Assembly: GCA_026314275.1 (NCBI GenBank)
Contig: CP111109.1
Span: forward strand, 2,046,001 to 2,110,000
Length of the DNA stretch: 64,000 nt
DNA from: JAGOEY01 sp017997515
GTDB lineage: Bacteria > Pseudomonadota > Gammaproteobacteria > Burkholderiales > Burkholderiaceae_C
Direction of reading: 5' to 3'
Position numbers and translations under genes: made by a program. Position 1 is the first letter of the stretch. Each line of letters opens with the position of its first letter. The notes beneath the pieces are model-generated. The model had not been told where the DNA came from. It saw only the letters and a list, made by a program, of their open reading frames with translations, and ran no database searches. Positions 1-8,771 of the stretch are shown here, piece by piece.

Positions 1-671
1 GGCGCAGCGAAACCGACTACACCCCGCAGTGGGAGAGCCGCACATACGACCTGGATCGTCTGCGCAGCGCCGACTTGGTGCTTTCCTACTGGATGGGGCC
101 GCACATCGCCCACACCCTGGTGTCGTTCGGCTTCGATGGCGGTGAACGCGTGGTGTTCTCGCTGGAAATTCGCAAGGAACGCCATGAGTCCTTCTCGGCG
201 GTAGGAGGATTCTTCCGTCAGTTCGAGCAGATCCTGGTAGCCGCCGATGAGCGAGACATTGTGCGTACGCGCAGCAACGCGCGAGGCGAAGATGTTTATC
301 TCTATCGCTTGCAGATGAATCAGGCGAGTGCCCGCGCGTTGTTTCTGGAGTATCTGAACGCGGCCAATGAACTGCGGCAGAAACCGCGCTTTTACAACAC
401 GTTAACCAGTAACTGCACGACCATCGTATTCGAGCTGGCCCGGGTCATTGCGCCCGCATTGCCAATGGACTATCGCCTGCTGCTGTCTGGATATTTTGCG
501 CGGTACGTCTACGACCTGCATGGATTGACGCCTGGCTATCGTTACGATGAATTGCAGGCACTGGGGCATATCAACGAACGTGCCCTTGCTTCCGATGTGT
601 CAGAGGATGACTTCTCGATGTCGATTCGACAAGGCGTGCCAGGCATCCCTGCCAACGAGGTGAATCCATGA
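1..671 (+). CDS. DUF4105-family protein, C-terminal part
   Basis: The frame is open from the first base of the window, so the N-terminus lies outside it. About 220 residues are visible. The run around 'FYNTLTSNCTT' with the Asn-Cys pair, and the spacing of the preceding aromatic and basic residues, match the DUF4105 family, membrane-associated proteins with a putative cysteine-hydrolase-like core. The catalytic role is not established for the family. The stop overlaps the start of the next gene (ATGA, 668-671), so the two are probably co-translated. I read the pair as ICE cargo. Confidence is good that it is a real gene and moderate on the family. Confidence 0.7.
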   Translation, partial: RSETDYTPQWESRTYDLDRLRSADLVLSYWMGPHIAHTLVSFGFDGGERVVFSLEIRKERHESFSAVGGFFRQFEQILVAADERDIVRTRSNARGEDVYLYRLQMNQASARALFLEYLNAANELRQKPRFYNTLTSNCTTIVFELARVIAPALPMDYRLLLSGYFARYVYDLHGLTPGYRYDELQALGHINERALASDVSEDDFSMSIRQGVPGIPANEVNP

Positions 672-1140
672 GGTTCCCGCAGGCCTGCCTTCTCATTGCA
701 TGCGCCGCTCTTGCTCCGCTGCTGCTGGGGGGCTGCTCGATCCTGCGCGAGTTCGGCCCAGTGGTTGAAGTTCATACGCTACCTGCCAGGGAGGCCATCG
801 AACTCAAGCGCGGCGACATCCTGACACGTGGCAAGCTCAGCGATGCGACTGTCCAGACCATCAGGGTGGCGGCATTGGATGAGCAGGCATGCGCAAAGCC
901 GATCTCCTCGGAGTGCGCGGAGGCCTTGGCTACCGTGACGGGGGTCGCCACGGATAGACGCCTGGCTGCACTGTCCGAACTATGGCTGGCGCAGGCTCAG
1001 GCCATGAAGCCCGGCTCAGCGCAGCAAGCCGCCTGGCTTGAGACGATTCGCTATGCCTATGCTTATCTGTTCCTTGGTGACCATACTCCGGGAGAGCGGG
1101 CCTTCGAGGATCGCCAGACCCAAGTGCGGGATTGGTATAA

Positions 1141-2291
1141 GGCTACGCTGAACAAGCCGTCGAAAATTTCCGCGCAAACCTGGATGACGCAGTTTTTTGG
1201 ACTTTTATGCCTCTCGCGCGGCCCATTTGGGCAGTTCGCGGGGCGCTGAGGCCCGATTTCCGCCCTTACGGGCGCACCTGTCCCAACAGATGACTGCGGC
1301 ACAGGTAAATGTTGGCCAGCGCCAAGGCCGTGAACGCACGCGTGGCGTTCTTCTGAAGCCCGCGGTAGCGCACCTTGGTGAATCCCCACAGGCGCTTGAC
1401 CACCGCAAAGACATGCTCGACCCGGGCACGCACCCGCGATTTGTTGCGGTTCTTGGCCCGCTGAACTTCGTCCACCTCGCCTGCACGGCGGGTGCGCTGG
1501 TTGGTGAAGTCCTTGGCCTTGGGGGCCTTGCTCGCTATCAGTGCTTTCTGGCTGGCATAGGCCGAGTCGCCATAGACGCGCTGTTCGCTGCCGTGCAGTA
1601 AATCGGGCAGCGGGTGTTTGTCATGCACGTTGGCCGCCGTCACCACGGCGCTATGCACCAGCCCGCTTTGGCTGTCCACGCCAATGTGCAGCTTCATGCC
1701 GAAATACCATTGCTGGCCTTTGCGGGTCTGGTGCATGTCGGGGTCGCGCGCCTTGTCGGCGTTCTTGGTGGAGCTGGGCGCTGCGATGATCGTGGCATCC
1801 ACGATGGTGCCGGTGTTGACCTTGAAGCCGCGCTCCTGCAATTGCTGGCCTACCTTGGCAAACAGGGCTTCACCCAGTTTTTGCTCATTGAGCAGTTTGC
1901 GAAACTTCAGCAGCGTGGTGGCGTCGGGCACGCGTTCGCGGCCCAGGTCAATCCCCACAAAGCGGCGCAGACTGGCACTGTCATACAGAGCCTCCTCGCA
2001 CGCCAGATCGGCCAGGTTGAACCAGTGCTGAAGAAAATGGATGCGCAGCATGCGCTCCAACCCAATGGGCGGACGGCCGTTGCCGGCCTTGGGGTAGTGC
2101 GGCTCTATCACCTGGCACAGGGCGGCCCAAGGCACTATTGTCTCCATGGTCCGCAAGAACTCTTCACGTCGGGTGGGCTTGCGCGACTGCTCGAATCCGT
2201 TGTTTTGATCTGCGGCCATTGCCAGGGTCTGCTGCTTCATCTGCGGATAACGTTTGAGAAGCGACAACGGTGGACCTTGATCAGCATTGCC
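1141..2291 (-). mobile_element. IS5-family insertion sequence, copy 1
   Basis: This 1151-bp element has imperfect terminal inverted repeats: left GGCTACGCTGAACAAG at 1141-1156, and right end reading GGCAATGCTGATCAAG on the minus strand (2276-2291), 13 of 16 matching. It is flanked by a 4-bp duplication ATAA (1137-1140 and 2292-2295). It contains one transposase gene on the minus strand. The ends were recognised by comparison with the second copy at 52161-53308, and they are confirmed because excision repairs the interrupted hydrolase frame. A 4-bp duplication fits the IS5 family. Confidence 0.9.
1266..2267 (-). CDS. IS5-family DDE transposase
   Basis: The 333-residue product catalyses excision and insertion of the surrounding element. 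N-terminal DUF772-type domain ('WAALCQVIEPHYPKAGNGRPP', 'RIHFLQHWFNLADLACEEALYD'). The DDE catalytic core shows 'TIVDATIIAAPSST' (first Asp), 'VYGDSAYAS' (second Asp) and 'RARVEHVFAVVKRLWGF' (Glu with the R-x3-E-x6-K signature of the IS4/IS5 group). The length is normal for the family and the frame is intact, so this copy is probably active. It differs at many positions from the copy at 52286-53278, so the two are related elements, not a recent duplication of each other. Confidence 0.93.
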   Translation of the reverse strand: MSLLKRYPQMKQQTLAMAADQNNGFEQSRKPTRREEFLRTMETIVPWAALCQVIEPHYPKAGNGRPPIGLERMLRIHFLQHWFNLADLACEEALYDSASLRRFVGIDLGRERVPDATTLLKFRKLLNEQKLGEALFAKVGQQLQERGFKVNTGTIVDATIIAAPSSTKNADKARDPDMHQTRKGQQWYFGMKLHIGVDSQSGLVHSAVVTAANVHDKHPLPDLLHGSEQRVYGDSAYASQKALIASKAPKAKDFTNQRTRRAGEVDEVQRAKNRNKSRVRARVEHVFAVVKRLWGFTKVRYRGLQKNATRAFTALALANIYLCRSHLLGQVRP

Positions 2292-3848
2292 ATAACTATG
2301 CCGTCGAGCATGCGGCCACCGGCATGTTCGAAGTTCGGCAACAAATGCCGACGCAGTTGCCCGACCAGACCAGTTGGAACATTGCAGGCTGGGAACTGAA
2401 GCTGGATATGCGCGGCGCGCGCTTACCGGGCAGTACGGCGGTGCCAGCCGAACTCCTGCCAGCCTCGTCCCTGTCTTTCCGTGGATTGCGTAGCCTCTAC
2501 CGGCGCGACGGCTTTGGCGCCGAGCTTGTGGCGGTCATTCCGGACGAGTCCCTGAGCGCCGCCCCAACTCGGGGTGGTCGCCCAGCGGCAAAACATGATC
2601 AGCAACCGCTGCCCTGGAGCGAGATGCCCGCGCCGTCCATGACGGTTCTGCTGCATCCCGACGGAGACAACTTGGACAGCGTGCTGCATGCTCGTACAGC
2701 CCGTCTGACGGTGCATGACCCCTATGTGGAATCGGCCATTATGCTGCGCGGCCAACGTGTGCCGCTGGCGGCCAATTTCACGGCCGGCTATGGCGTATGG
2801 CTGGCCCGTGCCAATTTCAACCGCCAGTCGCTGCGCAGCCTGCTCGGGCGCGAGGGTGGCATCGACCGCCCGCACGTCTACTTGATGCAGCCCTACGATC
2901 CGAACAGGCGGATCATCGTCATGCTGCACGGACTGGCCAGCAGCCCTGAAGCCTGGGTGGAACTCGCCAACGAAATCCTGGGCGATGAGGCCCTGCGCCA
3001 GCATTACCAGATCTGGCAGGTCTACTACCCGACCAACATGCCAGTCGCGTTGAACCACGCCATGATTCGCAGGGCGCTCGGGGATACGCTGACGCATTTC
3101 GACCCATCCGGCCAAGCGCCGGCGTCGTCCGACCTCGTGCTGGTGGGGCATAGCATGGGCGGGGTCATCGCGCGGTTGATGGTGTCGTCAACCGATCAAT
3201 CGCTGGTGCAATTGGCTGCGGATCACAGTCGGTTGACGCCGCAGCAGATCAGGCGCATTGATCCCATGTTGCGCTTCGAGCCCTTCCCGAATGTCAGCAG
3301 TGCCATCTTCATCGCGGCGCCTCATCGGGGCACATCGGTCGCGGGTGGACGCCTGGGGCGCTGGATGGCGGGATTTATCCGCTTTCCCATTACGGTGCTC
3401 GAAGAACTCGCCCATACACTGGCACCCAATGCGGCCGCCAGCAGCCGTGAAAGCCTGGCAACCATTCCCAATAGCGTGAACAATCTCGACGAAAACGATC
3501 CGTTCGTGCGTACGGCGGCGGGCTTTCCCATCTCATCCCAGGTGCGCTATCACTCGATCGTGGCCCAAGCCAATTCCGAAGTGGCCCTCGATGATTCCGA
3601 TGACGGTCTTGTGCCTTATCGCAGCGCACATCTTCCCGGCGCACAGTCCGAGAAAGTCATTATTTCGGGGCACAGCGTGCAACAGAGCGCGGCCGCGATA
3701 CTGGAGATCCAGCGTATTCTGAGAGAGGACATGGCTCTGCGGGAAGCGCATTTACAGCCATAGACAACTGCCATCTGCTGTGCGCGGCCGAGCTGATTTC
3801 GGATTTCGTATGGGCGTAATGCATTCATCTGAATGCGCAAAGAGCATC

Positions 3849-4025
3849 AGACTTACTGTTGCCCGCTCGACGCTGGCACAGTGGGTCGGTGCGTGCGGCG
3901 CGCAACTGCAGCCGATGGTAAAGGCGCTGGATGACGAACTGCGTCGCCACGTGGTGCTGCACGCCCACGAGACGCCGATGCTCAAGCCCAAGCATCTTGG
4001 CGACGGCAAGGCGTACCCAACGTGA
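3849..4025 (+). pseudogene. IS66-family transposase (TnpC) remnant
   Basis: About 58 residues resemble the catalytic-domain start of IS66 TnpC: 'ARSTLAQWVGACG', 'QLQPMVKALDDELRRHVVLHAHETP'. The family has a catalytic Asp at HADETP; here it is His (HAHETP). Residues after 'KPKHLGDGK' diverge and the frame stops at 4023-4025. There are no flanking IS66 ends or accessory genes (tnpA/tnpB). It is a dead fragment marking an old insertion or deletion next to the interrupted hydrolase. Confidence 0.6.
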
Positions 4026-4291
4026 TCCGCCGTCTGGCGGCGACCCAGCCCATGCTCGACAAAATCGTCGGCCACCAACGCCACATCGCTCAGGCCTACG
4101 GCATATCGATGGAGCATGCGCGCTGGCTGTTGACCACCGTGGCGTTCCACTGCCTTGCCGTGGCCGACACGGTGTACTCGGTCGCCGAACGGGAACCCGT
4201 CGTGGATGCAGACCGTGCGACGGAGGAAGCCGAGATGGAGGCCGAACTCAACAGGGCATGCACGCACTCATTGTTGGCATGCTGGCCTTGA
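4022..4291 (+). CDS. Hypothetical protein (uncertain)
   Basis: An 89-residue open frame with a GTG start overlapping the end of the IS66 remnant. The N-terminal 60 residues look protein-like ('MLDKIVGHQRHIAQAYGISMEHARWLLTTVAFHCLAVADTV') followed by an acidic stretch. I do not recognise a family. It lies between two gene fragments, so it may itself be the tail of a larger gene fused to unrelated sequence. Real coding is possible but weakly supported. Confidence 0.3.
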   Translation: MIRRLAATQPMLDKIVGHQRHIAQAYGISMEHARWLLTTVAFHCLAVADTVYSVAEREPVVDADRATEEAEMEAELNRACTHSLLACWP

Positions 4292-4338
4292 TGGATGCTG
4301 ATGGCCTTTCAGGAGATAGTTGATCGTCGTTCTCGTTT

Positions 4339-4821
4339 GTGGGGGTTGAATGGAAATCCAGGGATGCCGTAATTGAGGAGCCTGGACGGCGTATCGTTCA
4401 GGAACAAACACGCACGGGCGGCCAGGCCCTGCCGTGGCTCGACATGACGGCCTTCCTGCGCGGGGCCATCGACCTTGCGCTAGACAACCATGCCAATGCG
4501 CCACGCAGCAATACGCAATGGGTGTTCTTCGACCGTGGCCTGATCGACGCGGCGGCAGCACCCCAGGCACTGGACGGCACTACTATTCTGGACACGATTG
4601 CCCAGTCGCATCGCTACCACTCGCGCATCTTTCTGGCCCCGCCGTGGCCTGAAATCTATGTGCAGGACGAAGAACGCCGTCACAGCATGGATGAAGCGCG
4701 GGCTGAATTCGAGCGGCTTCAGCGCACCTATCCAGCGCTGGGCTATGCGGTATCGCGGTTGCCCAAGATCAGAGTGGCGCAACGCGCTGACTTTGTGCTG
4801 GACACCTTGGCTAGCCGCTAA
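4339..4821 (+). pseudogene. AAA-family ATPase, N-terminally truncated
   Basis: The reading frame matches the C-terminal two-thirds of small predicted ATPases of the AAA_28 type: 'EEPGRRIVQEQTRTGGQALPW', 'WVFFDRGLIDAAAA' and 'IFLAPPWPEIYVQDEERRHSMDEA'. The Walker A loop that should precede this region is missing. Upstream the sequence runs into the IS66-remnant region, with a junction near 4340-4370. It is therefore a decayed gene that cannot bind nucleotide normally. The intact family is common as accessory cargo and its cellular role is not well defined. Confidence 0.65.
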
Positions 4822-4871
4822 CCTACCAAGGCGAACTCTACCGTATCTCACCGCCACGTAGGACTCCATGC

Positions 4872-6734
4872 TCAAATCTCTTGCGTAACTCTGAGATAAG
4901 GATTGTTGGGTGGTACTGCATCGAACAACCAATTCGCATCGATCAGCAAATACCCATGCAGCTTCCGGGACTTGCGCGGCCCGGTGACTTCACAGATCCA
5001 GATGTTCAAGCCGCTGTCGTGCTTTCGATGCAACCCCAGTTTCTCAAAGCGCTTCTGCACCCACTGCCAATCCGGCATCTTGTCCTGCCGTGCCAGCGTG
5101 CCGACATGAGGGTGCTCCTGGACGTAGCGCTGGAACACACCTGGGCTGACCAAGTAGGCCGTGTCATTCACGGAATGCACGAGCGCTTTTGCGTCGTTGA
5201 TGATGAGCCGGCGCGAAGCAATTCCCTGTTTCAGCCACATCATGAAATGTTCGCCTGACGGGGGCGCTGCTGTTAGGGGTGGTTTAGCAGTAGATGGTGG
5301 TGGCGAAGGAAGCACTGCGGCAGTCGCTGGCATAGGAGTGCTGGGGTCTGCGGGGTAGCTTCTCTGTGCGACCGGCTCCACATCCTGCTCGGCACCAGGC
5401 GAGCCGCTCGTGCTCACCATTGCCAGCATGTCCTCCATGACATCGGACACGGGCTGGGCCTTAGGCGGTGAGGCGGTGACGGTACTACTGCCTTCCCAAG
5501 ATGGAAGTTTCTGACCGTTCGGGGCTGCCTTCGCCATGGCCGCAGGCGGCATTTTCGGCGCCTCGGCGTCGTTTTCGGCGACTGCCGCGTCGATCGCTAC
5601 CGTGCCTGCAAAAGGCGTCGGTCGCTCGCCAGATTCCCAGATCAGCGCAGGAGCGAGGCGCAACAGGGTGAACGAGTGGGACCAGCCGGTGGAACTGGTT
5701 ATGGTCGCGCGCCAAATAGCCTTGCCGTCGGGCGCCGGCTGCAACATGCCGTGATCCTGGAGGACGTTGAACACCGCGGTGTTGTTCGCAGGGATGCCAT
5801 CGACGCCTTGGGACAGCAGGTGCGCACGCAGTTTGTCCGAGACCGTTTTGCTCACCAGCCACAGGGCATCGTCGGTGAGCCAGCCATCGGAGGCTTCCGG
5901 CTGGTTCAGTTTCAACTGTTCCTTGAGCAGGTAGCGCAACCCGTCGAGCAGCTTGCGCTGCAGCGCGTGCTTGGGCGCAGCCATGGCGCGGGCCGGATCG
6001 CCGCCCAGCTCCTGGGCCACCGAGGCCCGGTCTGCCTGCACGACAAGTTCGCCCAGTACGCCGGCGTGCTCGTACTGCCCGGCCAGGACGTAGAGCAGTG
6101 GTGCCCACAGGGACGGATAGCCGCTGAGCCAGTCCAGGGCCTCACGGTCGAGCAGTTGGTGGTAGAGCAAACCTGTCGCGGCGCTGTGCAGGCGGTACTC
6201 GCGATCGTCGCGGTAGCGGAATCGGTATGGCTGGCGCAGCGGGCCGTGCCAAGGGTGCCAGATGCTGCCGTCGGCCAGCTCGACGTGCAGATCGACGGCG
6301 ATCTTGCCGATGTCGTGCAGCAGCGCGGCGTAGGCGACGGCGGCGGTCCAGGCTTCGGACTGTGCCGCTTGGTCTTCGGGGCTGGCGCCGATGGGCAGCA
6401 GATGGGACTGCCGCAGTTTCAGACTGTAGGCGACGATTTCGAGGCCGTGGTCGAGCATGCCGCCCAGATAGGCATGGTGATGCGCCTCGGAGGCCGGGAA
6501 GGCCTGGACCAGCTCGGCGTAGCGTTCCAGGGGCGCTCGGTACAGCGTGGCGAATTGCCTGCGCGACAGCGAGGTGCGCTGCCAAATGTGCTCCAGCAGC
6601 TTCTGCCGGCGCGGGGTGGCCAGCAGCGATGCGGCCGACTCGGGCCGCATCAACCCTTTCGGGAGGACGGTGGCGGGTGCTGGCGGTGGCGCGCCGGCGA
6701 CCGGGGGCCGTTTTCGCTGGAACAGGGAGAGCAT
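4872..6734 (-). CDS. traI: MobH-family ICE relaxase (TraI-like, TIGR03760)
   Basis: The relaxase nicks the ICE at oriT and leads the strand into the recipient. Of 620 residues, the N-terminal TraI_2 domain carries the HD-hydrolase-type metal motif: HHHAYLGGMLDHGLE (about residues 85-99) and LLHDIGK further on. A Pro/Ala-rich linker is followed by a C-terminal TraI_2_C domain (from 'EHFMMWLKQGIASRRLIIND' to 'GYLLIDANWLFD'). The start at 6734 (MLSLFQRKRP) has an AGGA about 8 nt upstream. The frame is open to 6809, but that extension is low-complexity and has no good ribosome site. Gene order and domain pattern match ICEs of the clc/PAGI-2 group. It looks intact. Confidence 0.9.
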   Translation of the reverse strand: MLSLFQRKRPPVAGAPPPAPATVLPKGLMRPESAASLLATPRRQKLLEHIWQRTSLSRRQFATLYRAPLERYAELVQAFPASEAHHHAYLGGMLDHGLEIVAYSLKLRQSHLLPIGASPEDQAAQSEAWTAAVAYAALLHDIGKIAVDLHVELADGSIWHPWHGPLRQPYRFRYRDDREYRLHSAATGLLYHQLLDREALDWLSGYPSLWAPLLYVLAGQYEHAGVLGELVVQADRASVAQELGGDPARAMAAPKHALQRKLLDGLRYLLKEQLKLNQPEASDGWLTDDALWLVSKTVSDKLRAHLLSQGVDGIPANNTAVFNVLQDHGMLQPAPDGKAIWRATITSSTGWSHSFTLLRLAPALIWESGERPTPFAGTVAIDAAVAENDAEAPKMPPAAMAKAAPNGQKLPSWEGSSTVTASPPKAQPVSDVMEDMLAMVSTSGSPGAEQDVEPVAQRSYPADPSTPMPATAAVLPSPPPSTAKPPLTAAPPSGEHFMMWLKQGIASRRLIINDAKALVHSVNDTAYLVSPGVFQRYVQEHPHVGTLARQDKMPDWQWVQKRFEKLGLHRKHDSGLNIWICEVTGPRKSRKLHGYLLIDANWLFDAVPPNNPYLRVTQEI

Positions 6735-6958
6735 GCGGGTGTCCTGTGGCGGGCCGACCGGGAGGCCTTTTTGCCTTTTCGAGGTAGGGCCTTTCCCCTT
6801 GCACCCCATTCCCTTGCCGTTTCGGCCCTTTGGCCTTTAACCGTTTCGGTATAGCGGGGCCTGGGTTGCGGTTCCAGCGTCAATGTGGAACCCGCACGAA
6901 TGGATTGCGCGGCGACCAGCCGCTGGCCTCGGCCTATGCTGCGGAGACGCTGTTTTCG

Positions 6959-7040
6959 CCAGGTAGGTTGCTCTCTAGGCGTCAAAGTTGACAAATGCGA
7001 CAAAGGCGACTAGAGTAAGTCCTGTCTCAAACCTACCTGG
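6959..7040. promoter_or_regulatory. Inverted repeats flanking the TA promoter
   Basis: CCAGGTAGGTTG (6959-6970) and CAAACCTACCTGG (7028-7040) are inverted copies with one extra A, placed 17 nt upstream of the -35 and 11 nt downstream of the -10. This arrangement suits paired operator half-sites for an autoregulating antitoxin. It could also base-pair across the leader only if transcription starts upstream, which the promoter position does not favour. Confidence 0.5.
6988..7016 (+). promoter_or_regulatory. Sigma70 promoter of antitoxin-toxin operon
   Basis: TTGACA (6988-6993), a 17-nt spacer, TAGAGT (7011-7016). A near-consensus sigma70 promoter reading toward the antitoxin gene; the predicted start is near 7023. 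Confidence 0.75.
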
Positions 7041-7049
7041 GAGATGACC

Positions 7050-7676
7050 ATGCCCACCGCCATTGAATTCATTGCCGACCGTCTGCCGCGTGTCACCGTG
7101 GAGGATGTGCGCCGCTTCGCGGATACCGTCGAAATCCGGGATGCGCCGGCTTTCGCGGCCGAGTTGCAGGCGTTCATTCACGAGCGCGTGGAGGCGGTAA
7201 AGCTGCCAGCCAACCTCGAAGGTGAAACGGTGGAGCACGCCTTGAAGCGTAAGACGGCTGCGCTGCGCGCTGAGACGCGCTGGGCGCCGACTGAAACCGA
7301 CGTCCAGCGAGGCCGCGCCGTGCTGCTGGAAACCTTCAACCAGCCGCACAACCTGCCGCCCGCGGAGTACGCCAAGCTGGCGGACAAGTCGCGCCAGCAG
7401 ATCTACAAGGACATCCTCGCCCGTCGGCTGCTGGCGCTGAACGTGGGGCCGCGAGGCCAGAAACTGCCCGACTGGCAGCTCGACCCGGTGAAGCAGCAGT
7501 TGACCCAAACCGTGCTTCAGGAGGTCGAGGGCATCGACCCTTGGACGATCTACCGCGCACTGTCCGAACCGCTCGAAGGTTTGGGCGGCCGCTCGCCAGT
7601 GGATGCGGTGACGCATGGCACGATCGACGACGTGGCCGAGGCCGTGTTCAACGTGCTGGGCGTTCAGGTGCATTGA
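7050..7676 (+). CDS. Xre/MbcA/ParS-type antitoxin (DUF2384-like)
   Basis: 208 residues, predicted to neutralise the RES toxin encoded 12 bp downstream and to repress the operon. The central helical stretch 'NLPPAEYAKLADKSRQQIYKDI' resembles the HTH-like part. The C-terminal 'LPDWQLDP...IDPWTIYRALSEPLEGLGGRSPVDAV' matches the toxin-binding domain signature (W-x-L followed by L-GG-SP-x-D). The ATG at 7050 has GGGAG 6 nt upstream; an ATG two codons earlier (7044) is too close to that site. The antitoxin is longer than the usual 120-160 residues and has an extended N-terminus. Confidence 0.8.
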   Translation: MPTAIEFIADRLPRVTVEDVRRFADTVEIRDAPAFAAELQAFIHERVEAVKLPANLEGETVEHALKRKTAALRAETRWAPTETDVQRGRAVLLETFNQPHNLPPAEYAKLADKSRQQIYKDILARRLLALNVGPRGQKLPDWQLDPVKQQLTQTVLQEVEGIDPWTIYRALSEPLEGLGGRSPVDAVTHGTIDDVAEAVFNVLGVQVH

Positions 7677-7688
7677 AGCGAGATCGCC

Positions 7689-8321
7689 ATGAGCCACGAG
7701 CTGCCTTCGTTCCTGATCGATGCCGGTGAGCTGCTCCAGCATGTGAGCCGCGTCGTCTATCGGGGCAGCCCGCTGTACTATGGCCGCAGCAGCACCAATC
7801 GCTACGATGACCCGGCCCAGGCCTACGGGGTGCTCTACCTGGGGCGCGACCTGCCCACGGCGCTGATGGAGTCGGTGTTTCATAAGCACCAGTGGCTTGC
7901 GGACACGAAGCGCTCGATCGCGCTGAAAGAAGTCCAGAGCCGGATGGTGCGCGCAGTGGGCGTGATGGACGACGTGCTTCTGGCCGACCTCACGGCGCCG
8001 GGCGTCATGGCGGGCTACTTCGGCCTGAACCTGGAGCAGTTGGCCAGCCGCGACTACACGCACACGCAGCAGGTGTCGGCCCAGGTGCATGCGATGCTTG
8101 GAGATGACGGCCAGGTGCTGTTCGACGGGGTGCTCTATCCGTCGCGCAACAACTATCCCGCCAAGAGCATCGCGCTGTTCGAGCGTGCCAGCGCGAAGGT
8201 CAGTGTCATCGAGGACATCGATCTCGTTGACCATGTGGACTGGCCGCGTTTCGTTGCTACATACCGCATCGGCGTGGAGCCCGACCCTGGCCCGTTGGAA
8301 CCGGATGACGAAGCGTCCTGA
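7689..8321 (+). CDS. RES-domain toxin
   Basis: 210 residues. RES toxins attack NAD+ (phosphorolysis or hydrolysis) or ADP-ribosylate metabolic enzymes. The three name-giving residues are visible: Arg in 'VVYRGSPLYYG', Glu in 'ALMESVFH' and Ser in 'VLYPSRNN'. The fold should resemble ADP-ribosyltransferases. The gene follows the antitoxin directly and shares its promoter. It probably stabilises the ICE by post-segregational killing, or acts as an anti-phage device; that part is inference. Confidence 0.85.
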   Translation: MSHELPSFLIDAGELLQHVSRVVYRGSPLYYGRSSTNRYDDPAQAYGVLYLGRDLPTALMESVFHKHQWLADTKRSIALKEVQSRMVRAVGVMDDVLLADLTAPGVMAGYFGLNLEQLASRDYTHTQQVSAQVHAMLGDDGQVLFDGVLYPSRNNYPAKSIALFERASAKVSVIEDIDLVDHVDWPRFVATYRIGVEPDPGPLEPDDEAS

Positions 8322-8405
8322 AGCAGCAAGAGAACACATTGAAGCCCTAAACAGAATGAAATGGACCAAACTGAAATAGGCATCCCTCAGCAGTAGGAGA
8401 CGACC

Positions 8406-8765
8406 ATGAACACCACGACTCGCACCAGCACCGCAGAACGCCTCGGCCGCGCCTTTGGCCGCGGATGGCGTGCCTACGCGCGCTGTGAACGGCGGGCGTC
8501 GAACTGGTTGGTTTCCAAGGGCATGCCGACGGCTGGAGCCACCGCGCTCGTGTGGATGGTTAAGCTGGCTGCGCTCGGGGTGCTGCTGTACACCACCTTC
8601 TGGCTGGCCCTGGTGATGGTGTGCGTCATGGTGGTTGCCTGGATGGCCCGCAACACCGACTTGGGCGAGGAGTTGCCCGAGCCAGAGTGGCGAAACGGAC
8701 CAGCAGGATTCGGCCTATACACCTACGACGGTTTCCGCATTGATCCTCATGTCGAGGACGACTAG
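8406..8765 (+). CDS. DUF3742-family ICE protein
   Basis: 119 residues: basic N-terminus ('TAERLGRAFGRGWRAYARCERRAS'), one or two transmembrane segments near residues 45-80 ('LVWMVKLAALGVLLYTTFWLALVMVCVMVVAWMA' region), then a short acidic C-terminus. DUF3742 proteins are regularly found at this place in ICEs of this group, convergent with the TraG-like gene. Their function is unknown. A GGAGA precedes the ATG. Confidence 0.75.
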   Translation: MNTTTRTSTAERLGRAFGRGWRAYARCERRASNWLVSKGMPTAGATALVWMVKLAALGVLLYTTFWLALVMVCVMVVAWMARNTDLGEELPEPEWRNGPAGFGLYTYDGFRIDPHVEDD

Positions 8766-8771
8766 CAGCGA

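Larger units (their letters stand above)
668..3763 (+). pseudogene. Lipoprotein alpha/beta hydrolase, split by IS5 element
   Basis: One gene in two pieces, 668-1140 and 2296-3763. Joining them without the IS and one copy of the ATAA duplication restores one frame of 646 codons, reading DWYN-YAVEHAATG across the junction. The N-terminus is a lipoprotein signal (MRFPQACLLIACAALAPLLL with lipobox LGGC). The second piece carries an alpha/beta-hydrolase core: 'IVMLHGLA' (oxyanion region), nucleophile elbow GHSMGG near residue 444 of the joined protein, and candidate acid and histidine in 'DDGLVP' and 'SGHSVQ'. The likely role is an outer-membrane-anchored lipase or esterase; the substrate is unknown. 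As it stands only a truncated lipoprotein of 193 residues can be made. The 3' piece has an in-frame start inside the IS end, but no signal peptide. Confidence 0.85.
6735..7049. other. Divergent intergenic region, mobH / antitoxin
   Basis: 315 bp lie between the two divergent starts. It holds the rightward promoter and an inverted-repeat pair (separate entries). I see no convincing leftward promoter for mobH and no RNA gene. Because the region adjoins the relaxase gene it is a reasonable place to look for oriT, but I could not identify a nic site. Confidence 0.4.

Noticed and set aside
1249..2270. First guess for the IS boundaries at the transposase ORF ends
   Set aside because: Comparison with the second copy showed terminal repeats at 1141 and 2291, and only these restore the hydrolase frame.
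5676..6854. A 392-codon plus-strand frame opposite mobH
   Set aside because: Shadow of the relaxase gene; no family features.
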